Origin: Effrenium voratum
Taxonomy: Eukaryota > Sar > Dinophyceae > Suessiales > Symbiodiniaceae
Direction of reading: 5' to 3'
NCBI GenBank assembly: GCA_963377175.1
Contig: CAUJNA010003317.1
Coordinates: forward strand, 124,001 to 188,000
Length of the DNA: 64,000 nucleotides
Below, piece after piece: positions 22,670-33,697 of the stretch (positions are counted from its first letter, which is position 1; the number at the start of each line of letters is the position of its first letter). The notes under the pieces are model-generated. The model did not search any database. It was given only the letters and a program-made list of their open reading frames with translations, and had not been told where the DNA came from. A program made the translations under genes and the position numbers.

Positions 22670-23267
22670 GTGCCAGAGCAAGTGGGGAGGGACATGGCCA
22701 GATTACCCTCCCACCAATCAACATGGAACCTGACGCTCGGGGGGTCCTGCTTTGGCCCAATTTCCTTTGAAAGGGACCGGGTCCCTGTCTGGTTCCATGT
22801 GAATTGGTGGGAGGGTACACAGCTGGGCAACTTCGGGCGGCAGGGGCTTGCGACGTCACATGAGTGGAAAGCTGCAGGCCCCCTTTTTCGAAGGGCTTGA
22901 GAGGAGCAGTGTATTGTTTCTTCCTTTTTTGAGGTACCCAATAGTTGTTTTGCCCGTCTTGAGGTACCTTTCTTGTCGCTTTCTAAAGGTGCCCAGTTGT
23001 TCTTTTTACAGTACCCGCCTTGAGGTGCCTTCCTCGTCGCTTTTTGTTCGGCTTTTGAGCTGCCCAGTTTTTCGTGTTGCCCTTCTTGAGATACCGTGTT
23101 GTTGTTTGCTTGCTCGGTTTTTGAGGTACCATAGGTACCCAGTTTTCTTGGCACGCTTCTTGAGGTATTTCTTGTAGTTTGTGCTTCGGTTTTGGAGGTT
23201 CCCTGTTTTTCTTGTCAGCCTTCTGAGAGGAAGCTGATCTTGAGGTGTCTTTTTCATTTATCTGCAG

Positions 23268-23344
23268 GTCTTTCCCTGGGATCGGACCTGGGCTGCCGGC
23301 TCTGGCTGCGCGCCCTTCTACAACGCCACCAGCGCGGGCAAGGC
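23268..23344 (+). CDS. SET unit A exon 3
   Basis: Acceptor TCTGCAG|GTCTTT. Encodes VFPWDRTWAAGSGC then APFYNATSAGKA, aligned with VFTW...WATGSGC.VYVNAS in unit B. This is where canonical SET domains have (F/Y)xNHS; here His is Ala. Donor GC|GCGCGG. Confidence 0.8.
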
Positions 23345-24112
23345 GCGCGGAATGCACGCGCCGGGTGCGGGCGTCATGGGTTTGACGTGTTTTGTTGTTT
23401 TTGTTTCTTTTGTTTGGGGGGAGGGCATCGGGGGGGTTTGCTTCTACTTCACTGTTCTTGGCTTTTTGTGCTTTTTGTTGTTGCTTGGTTCTTGTCATGC
23501 TTCGTGGGTGGTTGTGCAACTTGACATATGTATGCTCGCATACCGAGGATTGGAAAGGATAGCAGGGGCAGAAAGCAGAGGTTTCCGTTTCACTAACCTA
23601 CCACTTGGGTGTTGAGAATCCAGTCATGTGACTCGAAGCCCTTCCGGTGTTTTCCTTACCGGACCCAATGGTGCTTGGCAAAAGGATACCAAAAAGCGCC
23701 CCCCGCATTTTTGACCCCGCCAAAGGAATCCAGTTTTTACCTGAGTCATGAGACACTCAGTCCCGGCAAGGAGAATACTGAAGTGCGCCGCATCGAGGCA
23801 GAGGACGGGCATGCGAAAGCTGGGGCAACCTTTGATTTTCCTTCAACACTACTCCCAAAAGGCTTCCATTTGCTTGGGACTATTTGCTTATTTTCCCCTG
23901 TTGGTTTTAACTGGAAGCTATTACTGGACATTGTGTGTTTCCTGGGGACTTGAGAGAATGGAGGAACCGGGCAAAAGGACAGGCCCAAACTTGTGTCCTT
24001 CTGACATGGTTCAAAATAGAGGACCTCACCAGAAGTTGCTTTTGGTTTCCCTCTAAACCAACCTGAAAAAGGGTACCAACAAACAAAGAAGAAAGAAGAC
24101 AATCACAAACAA

Positions 24113-24420
24113 AACCACAAACATGAACATGTACACGAATCACCAACACAAACACTAACGCAAACACGAACACACACACACACAGAGAGAGCCACACACA
24201 CACACTCACGCACACGCATGAGCACTCACATGCGCACCCACGAACACACGCACGCAGGCAAACACACACGCACGCACACGCACGCGCACACACACACGCA
24301 AACACGGACACTCTTGCGCACATGCACACAAGCAAGCAAGCAAACAATCGAACAAACAAACATGCAAGCAAACAAACAATCAAGCTATCAACCAAACAAT
24401 CAAGCAACAAAAACAAATCA
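24113..24420. repeat. CA-rich microsatellite followed by CAAG/CAAA repeats
   Basis: (CA)n and CGCACA motifs at 24113-24330 grade into CAAGCAAGCAAACAA repeats. The Cys-rich minus-strand ORF here is an artefact of the repeat. Lies within unit A intron 3. Confidence 0.9.
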
Positions 24421-24933
24421 TAGACACTTGAACAAACACATTATATATAAACATACATCACATGCATACATACACACAATGACATCACAATCCCAAGCTT
24501 GGTGTTGACATCCTTGCTGTTGACGACAAACAATGGTGGTAGGAAAGACTCAACTTTTAGGTGTAGTGTTGCTAGTTGACCAAGGTTAGACGGTTGCGCT
24601 GGGGTTGTCGTGTTGCTGTGAGCCTACGTAAACTGATCTTGCATTCATGTATCATGTGTTCATACCAGGATGCGCACAATACACCCCCACGCTGTAGTGA
24701 CATAATTGTGTGCATATTACATGTACATATTCATATCTTTGTACATCCGCATACTCATACAAGCACACATACGTATTCAGCTCTGCTCAGACATGCATGT
24801 ATGTACGTTTGTGCAGACGTTAGCACGTATACGCACTTAGATACAACATGATGCCAGTACCCACACACAATAGCCACAGACAGTTCTGAAAACCAGTGAG
24901 GGCTTGGTCACAACGAATCAATTTGTGATATCG

Positions 24934-25055
24934 CTTGGCTGTTCCCAGCCGTCCGGTCCCTTAGGCTTTTGGTTTCTAGTTGGAAAAGTGCGGGGGGGGG
25001 TCCATTGAACCTACTAAAAGTTAAGCTTTTAGCAGGTGATCTAATGACAGCCCAG
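24934..25055 (+). mobile_element. Family F element
   Basis: CTTGGCTGTTCCCAGCCGTC at the left, CCTACTAAAAGTTAAGC inside, GACAGCCCAG at the right end. Sense orientation. Confidence 0.7.
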
Positions 25056-25273
25056 CTCAGCCTACATGTTGCATAGTCCACAGAATACGGACCAGCTTTT
25101 GTTGGCAAAAGCTGAGGTAGTCCTCGTAGCCTTGCAATGGAACCCGCCAGACTGCTTTTCTTAGCAAACCAGAGCTTTTTGGGGTATGCCGTGGGGAGGG
25201 TGGGGGATTGTTGGCTTGGTAAGCCTGGTTACACGGCCAACTCGGGGTTGGCTGAAAATGGTTGAGACAGAGA

Positions 25274-25384
25274 CTAGGTCCCCCAGTAGTGCCCTTTAAC
25301 CCTATTTTGGGGGAGGGTTCTCCGACTAGAATAGACTACAGAAAAAAAGTACCCTTATTCCAACCTCTCTACTGGAGGACCTAG
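25274..25384 (+). mobile_element. CTAG element, copy 9
   Basis: Full copy, 111 bp, within the intron before SET exon A4. Confidence 0.9.
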
Positions 25385-25635
25385 GAGAACCAGGTGTGGC
25401 CGTGGCTAGCCGGTGGTTGGAAGCAAGCCGGACTCGGCGCTGGGGCCCAGAAAATATCCAACATTGCTTTACAAAGGGCAAATTTTGGAGCTTCCAGGAG
25501 TTCCGTACGCATTTTGAGTGGTAAACCATTCTAGTAATCAATCAATCCATTTAGTTAATTAGTGGTGTTACCTTCTTCCCAACATGTGAGGTTGGCTGGC
25601 ATTTGCCGGCGGGTCCCTAGGAGGGGGTTGGGATA

Positions 25636-25720
25636 CTCCCTGAGTTCCTGGTACTTTTTGGGAAGGCCATTTTAGTTTTAAATCAACAGGTTAGACTTTT
25701 GTTGGCCAATGAACTAAGGG
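25636..25720 (+). mobile_element. Family A element, degenerate
   Basis: ACTCCCTGAGTTCCTGG, GGGAAGGCCATTTTAG and TTTTGTTGGCCAATG appear in family order; the right end is worn. Confidence 0.45.
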
Positions 25721-25751
25721 ATGGCAGGTGGGGTGTGAACTGAAGGATCAG

Positions 25752-25832
25752 TATGGTGTTCGCCCGGCAGGACCGCTTTGAGATCGTCGCCCTCCGGGAG
25801 ATTTCTGCCAGCGAAGAGCTCACATTCCAGAA
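25752..25832 (+). CDS. SET unit A exon 4
   Basis: Acceptor GGATCAG|TATGG (no G after AG, the exception in this set). Encodes MVFARQDRFEIVALREIS then ASEELTF. This is the F.v.AlrdI..GEElT segment, strongly like the exon at 30782 in unit B. The end is uncertain: GA (after CA at 25829) and GC (after AGA) donors are both possible. The catalytic-site Tyr expected after EELT is not encoded here. Confidence 0.75.
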
Positions 25833-28067
25833 GAGCCGCTCGCAACAAATTGTATGTGACAAAATTGCGGGACCCAAAAATGGTGGTGTTCCCTTATAGG
25901 TTTTCCATTAGTTTAACCAAGGTGAACTGGCTACCCTCAAAACAACACATACCCACAGATGCGTTCTTCAGACCACAACACGACAAAGACTGAGTCTAAA
26001 TGGGTGTGCGTCAAAATAAATTCGGGCCCCACGGCGGTTGTCCTGAGATTGCAAACCAAGATAAAAGGGTCACTCAAAAAAGCGCACACCCGCATCTTTA
26101 TCACAGGATTCCATGCCCCTCCATTGTGATCGGGCAAAATCAATCAAGCAAGCGCACCCAATGCAACCCTCGAAACCTCCGCTGAAGCTGAGGTGCTGAA
26201 TTGAGTCTTACATCTGCGCGCTTGTTTGTTAGAGTACCCCTTGTTGGGGATGGTTTAGTGGGAAACCAAAGAGGCAGCAACTGTGTGTGGGTCCCAATCG
26301 CTGTTGACGCATACCAGTTGCCCGATGTCGCCATGTTTTTGGTGTTATCTTCAGAAATCAAGAATCAGAGACAGAGGATTCCTCCTTCAAAGAGTGCGAT
26401 GGTGGCTATGAAGCTTAACATTGAGCCACCTCAAAAGTGCCTGGACATGAATGCTCACACAAATGATGTCCAAAAATTCCCCAACTTCAAGTTGACTTTC
26501 AATTCCCCCCAAAAACGCGAGCAACGTTCACTTTCAAACGGGCATCTTTCAAAATGGCCGGGTTGTCCTTCGATTTCCCAGCGCCAACCCCCAAATGGGT
26601 CCCCACAAGACGAAGAGTCTACGGTTTGATTCCCAATTATTTTCAACCATCGGTTCTTTCAATGACCAGCTGTTTCCCCTTGGTGTTTGATGGTTTCTTG
26701 GTTGTCGTTGGGAAACATTCTACAGTTTTGCTTATTGTGGTTTAGTGGAAAATCCCCACTTGGCTGCTGAATTTTTACCCCTTCCAACGTCAGCCAAGAA
26801 TGGGTCCCCACAAGACGGAGAAGGGCTTTTGGCCCCAAAAAAGGGCAGAACCGGCACTTGGGGTTCGCTTCGACCTCCCGTCGAGGTCACCTCCCCTCGG
26901 AAGCTGCGGCGATCGCCACCTCGGGCTCGCCGAAGCAGCTGGTGGACTGCTCCAAAGTGGAAGCCAAGCGCCTGGGCTGAAGTTCGCGGCTTGGGCGTCC
27001 GGTGGCTATCCTTTGTTGCATGTTGCCGGGAGGTTGCTTGGAGGTGGTTACCATTCTTGGCGTTTTTGGCCCATCGGCTCCCTTCTGACGTGAGTGGTGC
27101 TCTCCCCATAGCTGTCCTTTTTAGGTTAGTTTGGTTAAACAAAAAAAACACATCGATGGGTTCCACTGGCTTAGATGGGGTTTATGTCCCATTTACCAGG
27201 AAAAATCCCATCTATTTTTCGAAAAGGCCACCTATGGTTGGTATCCATGGAGCCCGAACATGATGCGCCGCTGGGCTTCCGGCTTGGCGTCCTCAAAAGC
27301 AAACAAGGGGTACCAACTCCCAAAGAAGGAACCGCAGCCAAATACAGCCAAGGTGGTTGGTGTATGTTGGTGTCTGGTGTTTGTTTCCAGCTGGTTTCTG
27401 GGACCTTCCGTTAAGCCTACAAAAGCTTAAGACTTTCTGGAAATGTCCATTTCTGGTTGTTTCCCTCAACAACAGACACACCCAAGGTGGTTGGTCTCCT
27501 CTTGGTTGCCATTACGCCTACAAAAGCTTAGAACTTGGTATAGTGTTACAAGAGGGGGCGACGATAAAGTTAAAGCCATGAACCATGGTTTTCTCCCGGC
27601 CCAAACGAACCCCCATGTCCCAGGTGTCCCTATCTTTCCTTTTATGCGAGACAACAAAAAAGAAGCGCAGTTGTTGGGGGGTGCTGGATAGAGATCCTGA
27701 ACCTGAGCTTGTACTGAAGGACCCGCACAGGGTGGTGCCGTTTTTTGTTTTTTTCCTTCGGAATGGAATTGATACATCTCAGGCAACCCTTAGTTGGTGG
27801 TTTCGATTCGTGGCTTGGGGATTTGAACCTCTGGTTCTTGCAAAGGGTTTGCAGGGAGAACCACCCGAAGACCAGACCACGCTCCAAACTACCAATTGAA
27901 ATATGACTCTCAGATGTATGGTGCTTTAAGCATGTTCTTGTAGTGGGCAAATGGGAAGCAACCAATCCTAACCACACCACCCAGGCTAACCACCACCGGG
28001 CTCCTGACCACCAATTGGAAGAAAGCGGAACCTCCGGGCCCCGAATTCCCCACGCGGCGGGCTGCAG
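25833..28067. other. Region between SET units A and B
   Basis: Contains a family D element (27107-27237). A GC-rich open patch at 26868-26990 reads SEAAAIATSGSPKQLVDCS then KVEAKRL and could be an N-terminal exon of unit B or a C-terminal exon of unit A. No promoter, poly(A) signal or spliced-leader site could be identified between the units. Confidence 0.35.
27107..27237 (+). mobile_element. Family D element
   Basis: CATAGCTGTCCTTTTTAGG at the left, GGCTTAGATGGGG, TTTACCAGGAAAAATCCC and TCGAAAAGGCCACCTATG at the right. The ends are inverted repeats. Confidence 0.7.
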
Positions 28068-28106
28068 GCCCGACGCTTACGGTGGCGTGGGGGTCTACGC
28101 CACGCA
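28068..28106 (+). CDS. SET unit B exon 1 (of those seen)
   Basis: Acceptor GGCTGCAG|GCCCGA. Encodes PDAYGGVGVYATQ, the G.GV.A start of the SET fold. Donor ACGCA|GCCTGG. Only 39 bp if the acceptor is right. Unit A has this and the next segment in one exon, so this intron is a gain in B or a loss in A. Confidence 0.7.
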
Positions 28107-28479
28107 GCCTGGCTGCTATTTGGATGGATCTGGTGGAACCCGGAAATGAGACTTGGGTGTTCCGATGTTGGTTTTCCTAAGACCACACAAGGGGCACCCG
28201 CAAATGAGCCCAGATGTTTTCTCTTTTTCTTTCCCGGGTGCACACAAGGGGCCCCCGCAACTATGCCCAGGTGGTATCCCCAACCTGGGGAAAAAACACG
28301 CCGGCGACCTTAAACGTTTGTGCCGTTACCTGCGAGTGGGTCACAGTACCCCAAGCGCTGAACCTGTATTTTTCCCGTTGCTCAAGTCCCTGGAAGTTCT
28401 ATTTGCATTGTCAAGACTAAGACCTGTCAGCATTTGGATGGATTTGGAGCCCTACTAAGAATATGTTGTTTACGTTCCC

Positions 28480-28560
28480 CTTTTGGTTTGAAAAGGGAAT
28501 CTATCACTACTGGATATATGTTCACTTGTTTTTTAGGGGACTTAAGCAACGGGAGGATAC
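28480..28560 (+). mobile_element. Family C element
   Basis: CCCCTTTTGGTTTGAAAAGG, ATCTATCACTACTGGATATATG and GGGGACTTAAGCAACGGGAG, in the order shared with 34371, 39369 and 40925. Confidence 0.65.
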
Positions 28561-28734
28561 ATGTGTATTTTCCCAGAAGCAGCAAACAAGCCAAACTGTT
28601 TGATAACTTTTGTATTTGTACACTTTTTGGAAATGATATGAGTTCCCCTACGCGTTTTGCGAAAATGACAAGTTTTCTCACTGAATCAGCCACAAGTGAG
28701 ATTCACTTCCTGGGCCCCCGCCGGTATCACCCAG

Positions 28735-28796
28735 GAAGCCCATCAAAAAGGGGGAAATCGTGGAGCGCGGCCTGGTGCGGCGGCTCCCGGTGGATG
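28735..28796 (+). CDS. SET unit B exon 2
   Basis: Acceptor TCACCCAG|GAAGCC. Encodes KPIKKGEIVERGLVRRLPVD plus one base of Gly. Donor GATG|GCAATG. The frame stays open to the CTAG element at 28871, but only the GC donor here gives a protein that continues in frame into the next exon. Confidence 0.8.
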
Positions 28797-28866
28797 GCAA
28801 TGAGTGCACCTGGTCGAGAAACATCGAGCCGCAGGTGTCCCTACCGGACCAAGTAGCCAAGGAGAC

Positions 28867-28987
28867 CAACGTCCCCCGGCTAGGTGCCAACTTCGACCGT
28901 TTCTTTTTTGGTTGGGAGGGTTCCCCTACTAAATAGAGAAAAAGAATGGGTACTCTTATTCTAACCTCTCAAATCTGGAGGACCTAG
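28867..28987 (+). mobile_element. CTAG element, copy 10 (subfamily 2)
   Basis: Here the left flank is CAAC in place of CTAG; the element proper starts at GTCCCCCGGCTAGGTGCC (28871). It ends TCTGGAGGACCTAG. It lies 70 bp downstream of SET exon B2. Confidence 0.85.
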
Positions 28988-29881
28988 AGACGGTACTTTC
29001 ACCCCTTTTGACGCCCCCGCCCCCCAAAACCATCCTTCAAGGGCAGGGGACCATCAGCTTTTTGGCCAACCGTGAGCTTCCCCTCGTCTAGTTTGAGCAA
29101 GCGATATGGACCAAAATTGCGCCAGGCAACTGTTGGTGGTTTTTATTCGCGTGTGTGTTTGAAGGTACCTCTGTTGTTGCGGTTTGGAAGGGAAACCAAA
29201 AGGAAAACCACAATTTTTGAGGGTCCCCTACAAAAAGCACACACCCATTTCTTGTCATAGGGTATTCATAGGGTGTCATCAATCTCTAGTGAAGGATTAA
29301 ACATCTGGGGAAACACTTGCAAAGTACGGATCTGGGTGTCAACCAAATCAAACAAATATCAAGTTGCATGTTGTCCAAGAGGAAACCCAAAGGGGATGGA
29401 TAATTTTTGCAATTTTTCCAGACCCCCTATTTTGCACCCGGGTACAGTGAAGATTAATCCTAGTATCAGGGTGTCATCCATCCCAGCTGGTGTGAAGCGG
29501 ATTGTCCATCCACAAGGAATAGCTGGGTCAACCTGCAGTACCATCTTGCAAATTTTGCGCCAAGCTGGGGTCTCCTCCAAAGACTTTGTATACTTGGGGG
29601 ATAGTGTAAATGTGAAGCAGACTCTGAACTCTTGCTCTTGGTGTACCGCAGGGGTTGGGAGTAAAATGATGGGAGGCAAGACTGAAAACTTAGTTGTTGT
29701 TGGAGAAGAATGGGGAATGAACCCTACATCTACGTACGGGTCCCTGCACAGGGATTGTTGAGTTTTGTTGTTTACATTCTGTTCACAAATATGAGCCACA
29801 AGAATCCAATCACTTTTTGAAAGGCGGGGAGCAAAGCCTGAGTTAGTTCAATGCAAGCGGTTCGCCCCGCTCCGAGCGTAG

Positions 29882-29973
29882 GCCCTTACGTCTTCACCTG
29901 GAGCGAGGACGGCAGCGTTTGGGCCACTGGCAGCGGGTGCTCGGTGTACGTGAACGCATCGCTGGATGGCAAC
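29882..29973 (+). CDS. SET unit B exon 3
   Basis: Acceptor GAGCGTAG|GCCCTT; two bases complete the Gly codon. Encodes PYVFTWSEDGSVWATGSGC and SVYVNASLDGN. The NHS-like site has Ala for His, as in unit A. Donor AAC|GCGCCT. Confidence 0.8.
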
Positions 29974-30419
29974 GCGCCTTGGCCCACGAAAGCCATGCGA
30001 AAGCCGAAAGCGATGCGAAACGCAGAGGTTTCCCCCGACGTTTGTCGGCGCGGAGTGGGCTATCTCAAAATACAGGACCCCAAAGGATTGCTTAAGGCTT
30101 CCTTTGGCTTCCTGCCAAGCAAATGTTGGTACCAACTCCAAAAACAATTCGCCCCCTACTCTGCAGACGAATATGAGCATGTCATTTGGAGTTGGTATAC
30201 CCTTCTTGTTTGGTTACTTTAGAGAGAGACTAAAAGGGACCCACCTTTTTAGAGGGCTTCGATGGACCGGGCCCCATGTCAAACAAGTCCACGGGAAGTA
30301 GCCTCTCGTCCACTTTGGAAGGGTTCCACCGGGTCTGAGAAAAATGTCTCGGAAGGCCCGCGCGACAATACCAGTCAGGTAAAACCAGCTGACTGGCCAT
30401 TCCTGGCAGCCTCCATTGC

Positions 30420-30590
30420 CAGAACTACTTAAACATAATTGGCGATCCCTAAAATTATGGGGTCCAGAACTAGCCATGTAATTCGCTATTGCCCTAAAAG
30501 TAAAAATATGCTGGGTAATTGCTATATGATTGGCCATTGCTATATTGGCTATCGCCCTATATAATTGGCTATCGCCAGATCTACCTAAAA
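30420..30590 (+). repeat. Imperfect tandem repeat, core AATTGGCNATYGCC
   Basis: Variants of TAATTGGCGATCCC, TAATTCGCTATTGCC, GATTGGCCATTGC and TAATTGGCTATCGCC recur about six times with variable spacing. In the intron before SET exon B4. Confidence 0.6.
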
Positions 30591-30781
30591 CTGAACAGGG
30601 TTTTAGGGGTAACTTTACAGGGGCCCCTATACTTCGGCCTCTTGAAAGAGGGGTGATGTGTTCAGGGGAAATATAGGGAGCCTCTTGTTTGAGGGAAGCG
30701 CCAAGAGGAAAACCGAAGCCATGCAGGGCTCCTTGTGGAGGAAACCTCAGCCCTTGAGGGGTTTGGGGCTTTTCGTCCAAG

Positions 30782-30867
30782 GAGAACACCGGCATGCGGC
30801 GGTTCATGGACGAGGATCGTTTCGAGGTCTATGCCTTGCGTGACATTGCCGTGGGCGAGGAGATCAC
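30782..30867 (+). CDS. SET unit B exon 4
   Basis: Acceptor GTCCAAG|GAGAAC. Encodes ENTGMRRFMDEDRFEVYAL then RDIAVGEEIT. This is the most conserved part of the SET fold after the NHS site and is highly similar to exon A4. Donor ATCAC|GCGCCT. Confidence 0.85.
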
Positions 30868-31046
30868 GCGCCTGGGAAACCGGACGAGGTCATAAGGGTT
30901 TTATGTTGGCTTTTGGTTGTAACGGCTGTTACCAGCGAATCCTCCAGTTCTTTTGCGGGGTTTGTTGGTCTTTTGGGTTGAGTGGCCAGGTTTCATGCTA
31001 ACATTTGGCTGTATTTTTTCAATTTTCCCAGGCATCCGGTTCAACT

Positions 31047-31122
31047 TAGCGTTTTAGATCTTGTTCGTGTTCGGGGATTTCCGAATTTAACCCACTAAAT
31101 GGTATTCAGATCTGACGACCTG
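31047..31122 (+). mobile_element. Family F element, degenerate
   Basis: TTTTAGATCTTG, GGGGATTTCCGAATTTAACC and CACTAAATGG match the family core. Sense orientation. Confidence 0.5.
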
Positions 31123-31364
31123 GCATCTCGTGGAGTAATTTTGAATGCTGGGGGTGGAACACAGCTTTGTTTGAGGCTCGGAACCCTTTCAAGGTCGGCA
31201 AAGGCCAAGCGAAAGGAACATTGCCATTTTGGGTTGGATCTTCAACCGGCAGTCCTAGCCTGAACGTCGATTTTTGTTGGGCAAGGGGGCTAGCCATCCA
31301 GTCCCAATGTCGACCCGGATTCAAGCTGGCCAGGTGCGATTCCTGGATCGAATGAGTCACAGGT

Positions 31365-31450
31365 TAGTGAGGGATATTCCCAACCGCAACTTGGTTCTGG
31401 GTAGACCAGTTTGCTGCCAGGGTTTGATTCTGACTCCAGTTGGTGCTTCG
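31365..31450 (+). mobile_element. Family H element
   Basis: GTGAGGGATATTCCCAACCG, TTCTGGGTAGACCAG and GGGTTTGATTCTGACTCCAG follow in family order. Confidence 0.45.
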
Positions 31451-32209
31451 AGCTATTTTAGAATGAGTTTCCGTAGCAGAAGTGTTTGAAAGATACAAGG
31501 AACCCTTTGAAGCAATGGGCAAGTGAGCCAAAGTCAACATCCTAAATGAAGGTTTGGGAAAGTCACAAGCACAAACATCGACAGAGGTGTTTTTTGTGTA
31601 TGCCTGTATGACTCAAGTGAATCAGTGCATCCCAACTTGAATGAGCAACCCAAAAAGAGTGCCAAGCGAGCCCCCCGTTCCCTGCGGAGTGTTCAGACTA
31701 AGCCCAACTGGATCCAACTCCCCTGTCGCAGTTCGTCACAACTAGTTGCAACGTTTGATGTCACAAGCAGGTCCTCCTAAACGACGCCAACTGGAAGTTG
31801 TTCAAGCAATTGCGTTTCACCCATTGCTAAGTTTCGGGAACTGGGGCCCAACTGTTTCCAACCGCCACAACCCCAACGATCCCCCATTCAGGGTGCCGTG
31901 AGGATCACATTTTCGAGGGGGGAGAAACAAAAACGCTTTGATCAGTTGATGGAGAGGGTCCCCTCGGAAAGCAGCGGGTTTTTTGGATGTATCCTTCAAG
32001 GACCCCCGAGTTTTGTCCAAGATGAGCCCGGGTCCAACAACTTCGGGCTGGGTTCGTTCAAAGCGCATGCGCGACCTCTCAAAACTCTTTTTTTTTTTTG
32101 GGGGGGGGGGGCAGGTAGGGACTGTCATGGACTGATAAGGAATCCTGAGGACCACAAAAAGAGAAACTTCACCATGACATGTTGGCTTCAACTTTAGATT
32201 GTCTTTCTG

Positions 32210-32325
32210 TAGGTCCCCCAGTAGTGCCCGTTCTCAGCCCTTTTTTGGGGAGGGTTCCCCTACCAAAATAGACGACAGAAAAAAGTGGGTACCCTTATTC
32301 TATCCTCTCTACCGGAGGACCTAGT
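32210..32325 (+). mobile_element. CTAG element, copy 11
   Basis: Full copy; left flank is GTAG in place of CTAG. It ends at CTAG 70 bp upstream of SET exon B5. Confidence 0.9.
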
Positions 32326-32395
32326 TCTCTTTTCATGCCGCCAGCCTTGCGACTCAGTGCGACAGCCCCTTCGACGCAAATGGTCCTTTGCCCAG

Positions 32396-32477
32396 GCACT
32401 TGTACAAAAGCATCGAGTGGCGGAAGTGCTTCACTGACTTGAAGCAGATCCGGGACAAGCTCTTCGGCCTTCACCGG
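32396..32477 (+). CDS. SET unit B exon 5
   Basis: Acceptor TTGCCCAG|GCACTT; the G completes the Thr codon. Encodes HLYKSIEWRKCFTDLKQIRD then KLFGLHR. THLY supplies the late Tyr of the SET fold, and the YKS..WRKCF segment is typical of the post-core part of this SET type. Probable donor CGG|GCTGCC. Confidence 0.8.
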
Positions 32478-32536
32478 GCTGCCTGTTTGTTTTTTTTCTC
32501 TCGAGGGTGTCCATTTGGAGTGGTGTTAAAAAGAAA

Positions 32537-32637
32537 CTCACTTCCTGAGTTTATGAACTTTAAACTTTGCGGGAAGACCATTTTGGTGGTAAATATAAAG
32601 TTTGGACTTTTTTTGGGCCATCCACTCAGCCAGTAAG
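32537..32637 (+). mobile_element. Family A element, full
   Basis: CTCACTTCCTGAGTTTATG at the left, GGAAGACCATTTTGGTGGTA in the middle, TTTGGGCCATCCACTCAG at the right. The ends are imperfect inverted repeats. About 60 bp downstream of the SET B5 exon end. Confidence 0.75.
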
Positions 32638-33447
32638 GAAACCGCAAGGGTCAGATTCATTATGTGGTGTCCCCTAGTTCAAGACACGCCCATACAGTAA
32701 AGATGCGTTTCTCAAAAGGTTTGCTGGTTTGTGAAGTGTTACTTGGTTGAGCTCGGGTTAGAGGAAGGGCATAGGTTCTCCTTGTGGTTTCCCTTTGAAC
32801 ACCAACCAACAAGCGGGTACCAACTTTCAAAAAGACGAGCCACCCGTTTGGCCCCGCACCAAAAACCGGGTTTCAGCCACGGGTTTCCGCAAACAAGAAA
32901 ACAAAAACGGTACCACCTCCCCAAAAAAGAGGAGCTCCCAAACAAAAGGTTTCAACAAACGGCTTTCCCTCTAGACACCAACCCAACAAAAATCGGTACC
33001 AACTCTCACCCTTTTCGGCCCTCCCCAAAAACCGACGCTTCAACGGGCGTAACGAGCCACAACCGACGCGACGCGAAGACCCGTCGAATCTGAGGCACAA
33101 GACCAAGGAGGTGGCCTCCAGCCGCGAAGCGCCTCGGAATTGGACAGGTTTTGACCACATCCATACCAGCACCGCCCGAGTGCTGCCAAATTGGCGTCAC
33201 TTAGGGGTAAAACACAAACAACGTCACTTTTTGGCTAAGTGATGCTTTGCTGGATTTTCGCAAACCCCCTAAAATCGGACGGATATACGAGGGCAGGGGC
33301 GGGGCAAAAAGGCAGTGTGACCAAAGTCAGCACGCTGTGCGCCAACCTCAGCACAAAACCTGCTCATGACCCTTACAGCAAACGGCCATGCAAATCTCCA
33401 TCGCTCGTCACGAGCATGTCACTTGCAGGTCGTTTGCTCGGCCTGCG

Positions 33448-33615
33448 CGTCGCTTGCGCGTCGCCTCGAGTCGCTTGCGTTTTGCTCCGTGTCACTGGGG
33501 TGTCGCTTGCGTGTCGCTTGCGTGTCGCCCGGTGTCGCTTGCGTGTCGCCCCGTGCCGCTTGCGTGTCGCTTGCGTGTCGCTTGCGTGTCGCTTGCGTGT
33601 CGCTTGCGCGTTGCC
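33448..33615 (+). repeat. 11-bp minisatellite, block 1 (unit TGTCGCTTGCG)
   Basis: At least 12 units of TGTCGCTTGCG with variants such as CGTCGCCTCGAG and TGTCGCCCCG. As 11 is not a multiple of 3, the repeat is open in several frames and yields false Arg/Val/Cys-rich ORFs on + and Ala/Thr/Arg-rich ones on -. Confidence 0.9.
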
Positions 33616-33697
33616 CTGTTTCACGCAGAGTGAAAGTGCTGCTTTGGGGCCCCAAGGCATGACATTTTAGCCCCCAAAGCATCACTTCGGCTGCGAA

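Larger units (their letters stand above)
20268..25832 (+). other. SET-domain unit A, gene span
   Basis: Four exons (20268, 22636, 23268, 25752) join in frame into one SET domain. In order it has the G.GAFAAK.F..GELVEKG start, DG..CPYVF, WAAGSGC.PFYN, and RFEIVALREIS..EELT. SET domains transfer methyl groups from SAM to lysine, usually in histones in the nucleus. The Asn-His-Ser motif that binds SAM is replaced by YNAT, and no Tyr follows EELT in the visible exon, so activity is uncertain. A C-terminal exon matching the WRKCF segment of unit B was not found. Unit A may be a separate gene, or the first half of a two-SET protein with unit B. Confidence 0.7.
28068..32477 (+). other. SET-domain unit B, gene span
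   Basis: Five exons (28068, 28735, 29882, 30782, 32396) join in frame with GC donors and AG|G acceptors. Order of motifs: GGVGVYATQ, GEIVERGLVRRLPVDG, VFTWSEDGSVWATGSGC, VNASLDGN, RFEVYALRDIAVGEEITHLY, then KSIEWRKCF. This is a full SET domain with the late Tyr retained (THLY), but with NAS in place of NHS. It is probably a protein lysine methyltransferase of a protist-type SET family. Paralogue of unit A in tandem. 5' and 3' exons outside the domain were not found; a weak candidate for a following exon starts at 33108 (GAG GTG GCC). Confidence 0.75.

Noticed and set aside
23907..24416. 169-residue Cys/Val-rich minus-strand ORF
   Set aside because: It is the complement of a CA microsatellite; no start context or family.
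28797..28870. Extension of SET exon B2 up to the CTAG element
   Set aside because: The frame is open, but joining at the element does not continue into exon B3 as well as the GC donor at 28797, which restores the domain exactly.
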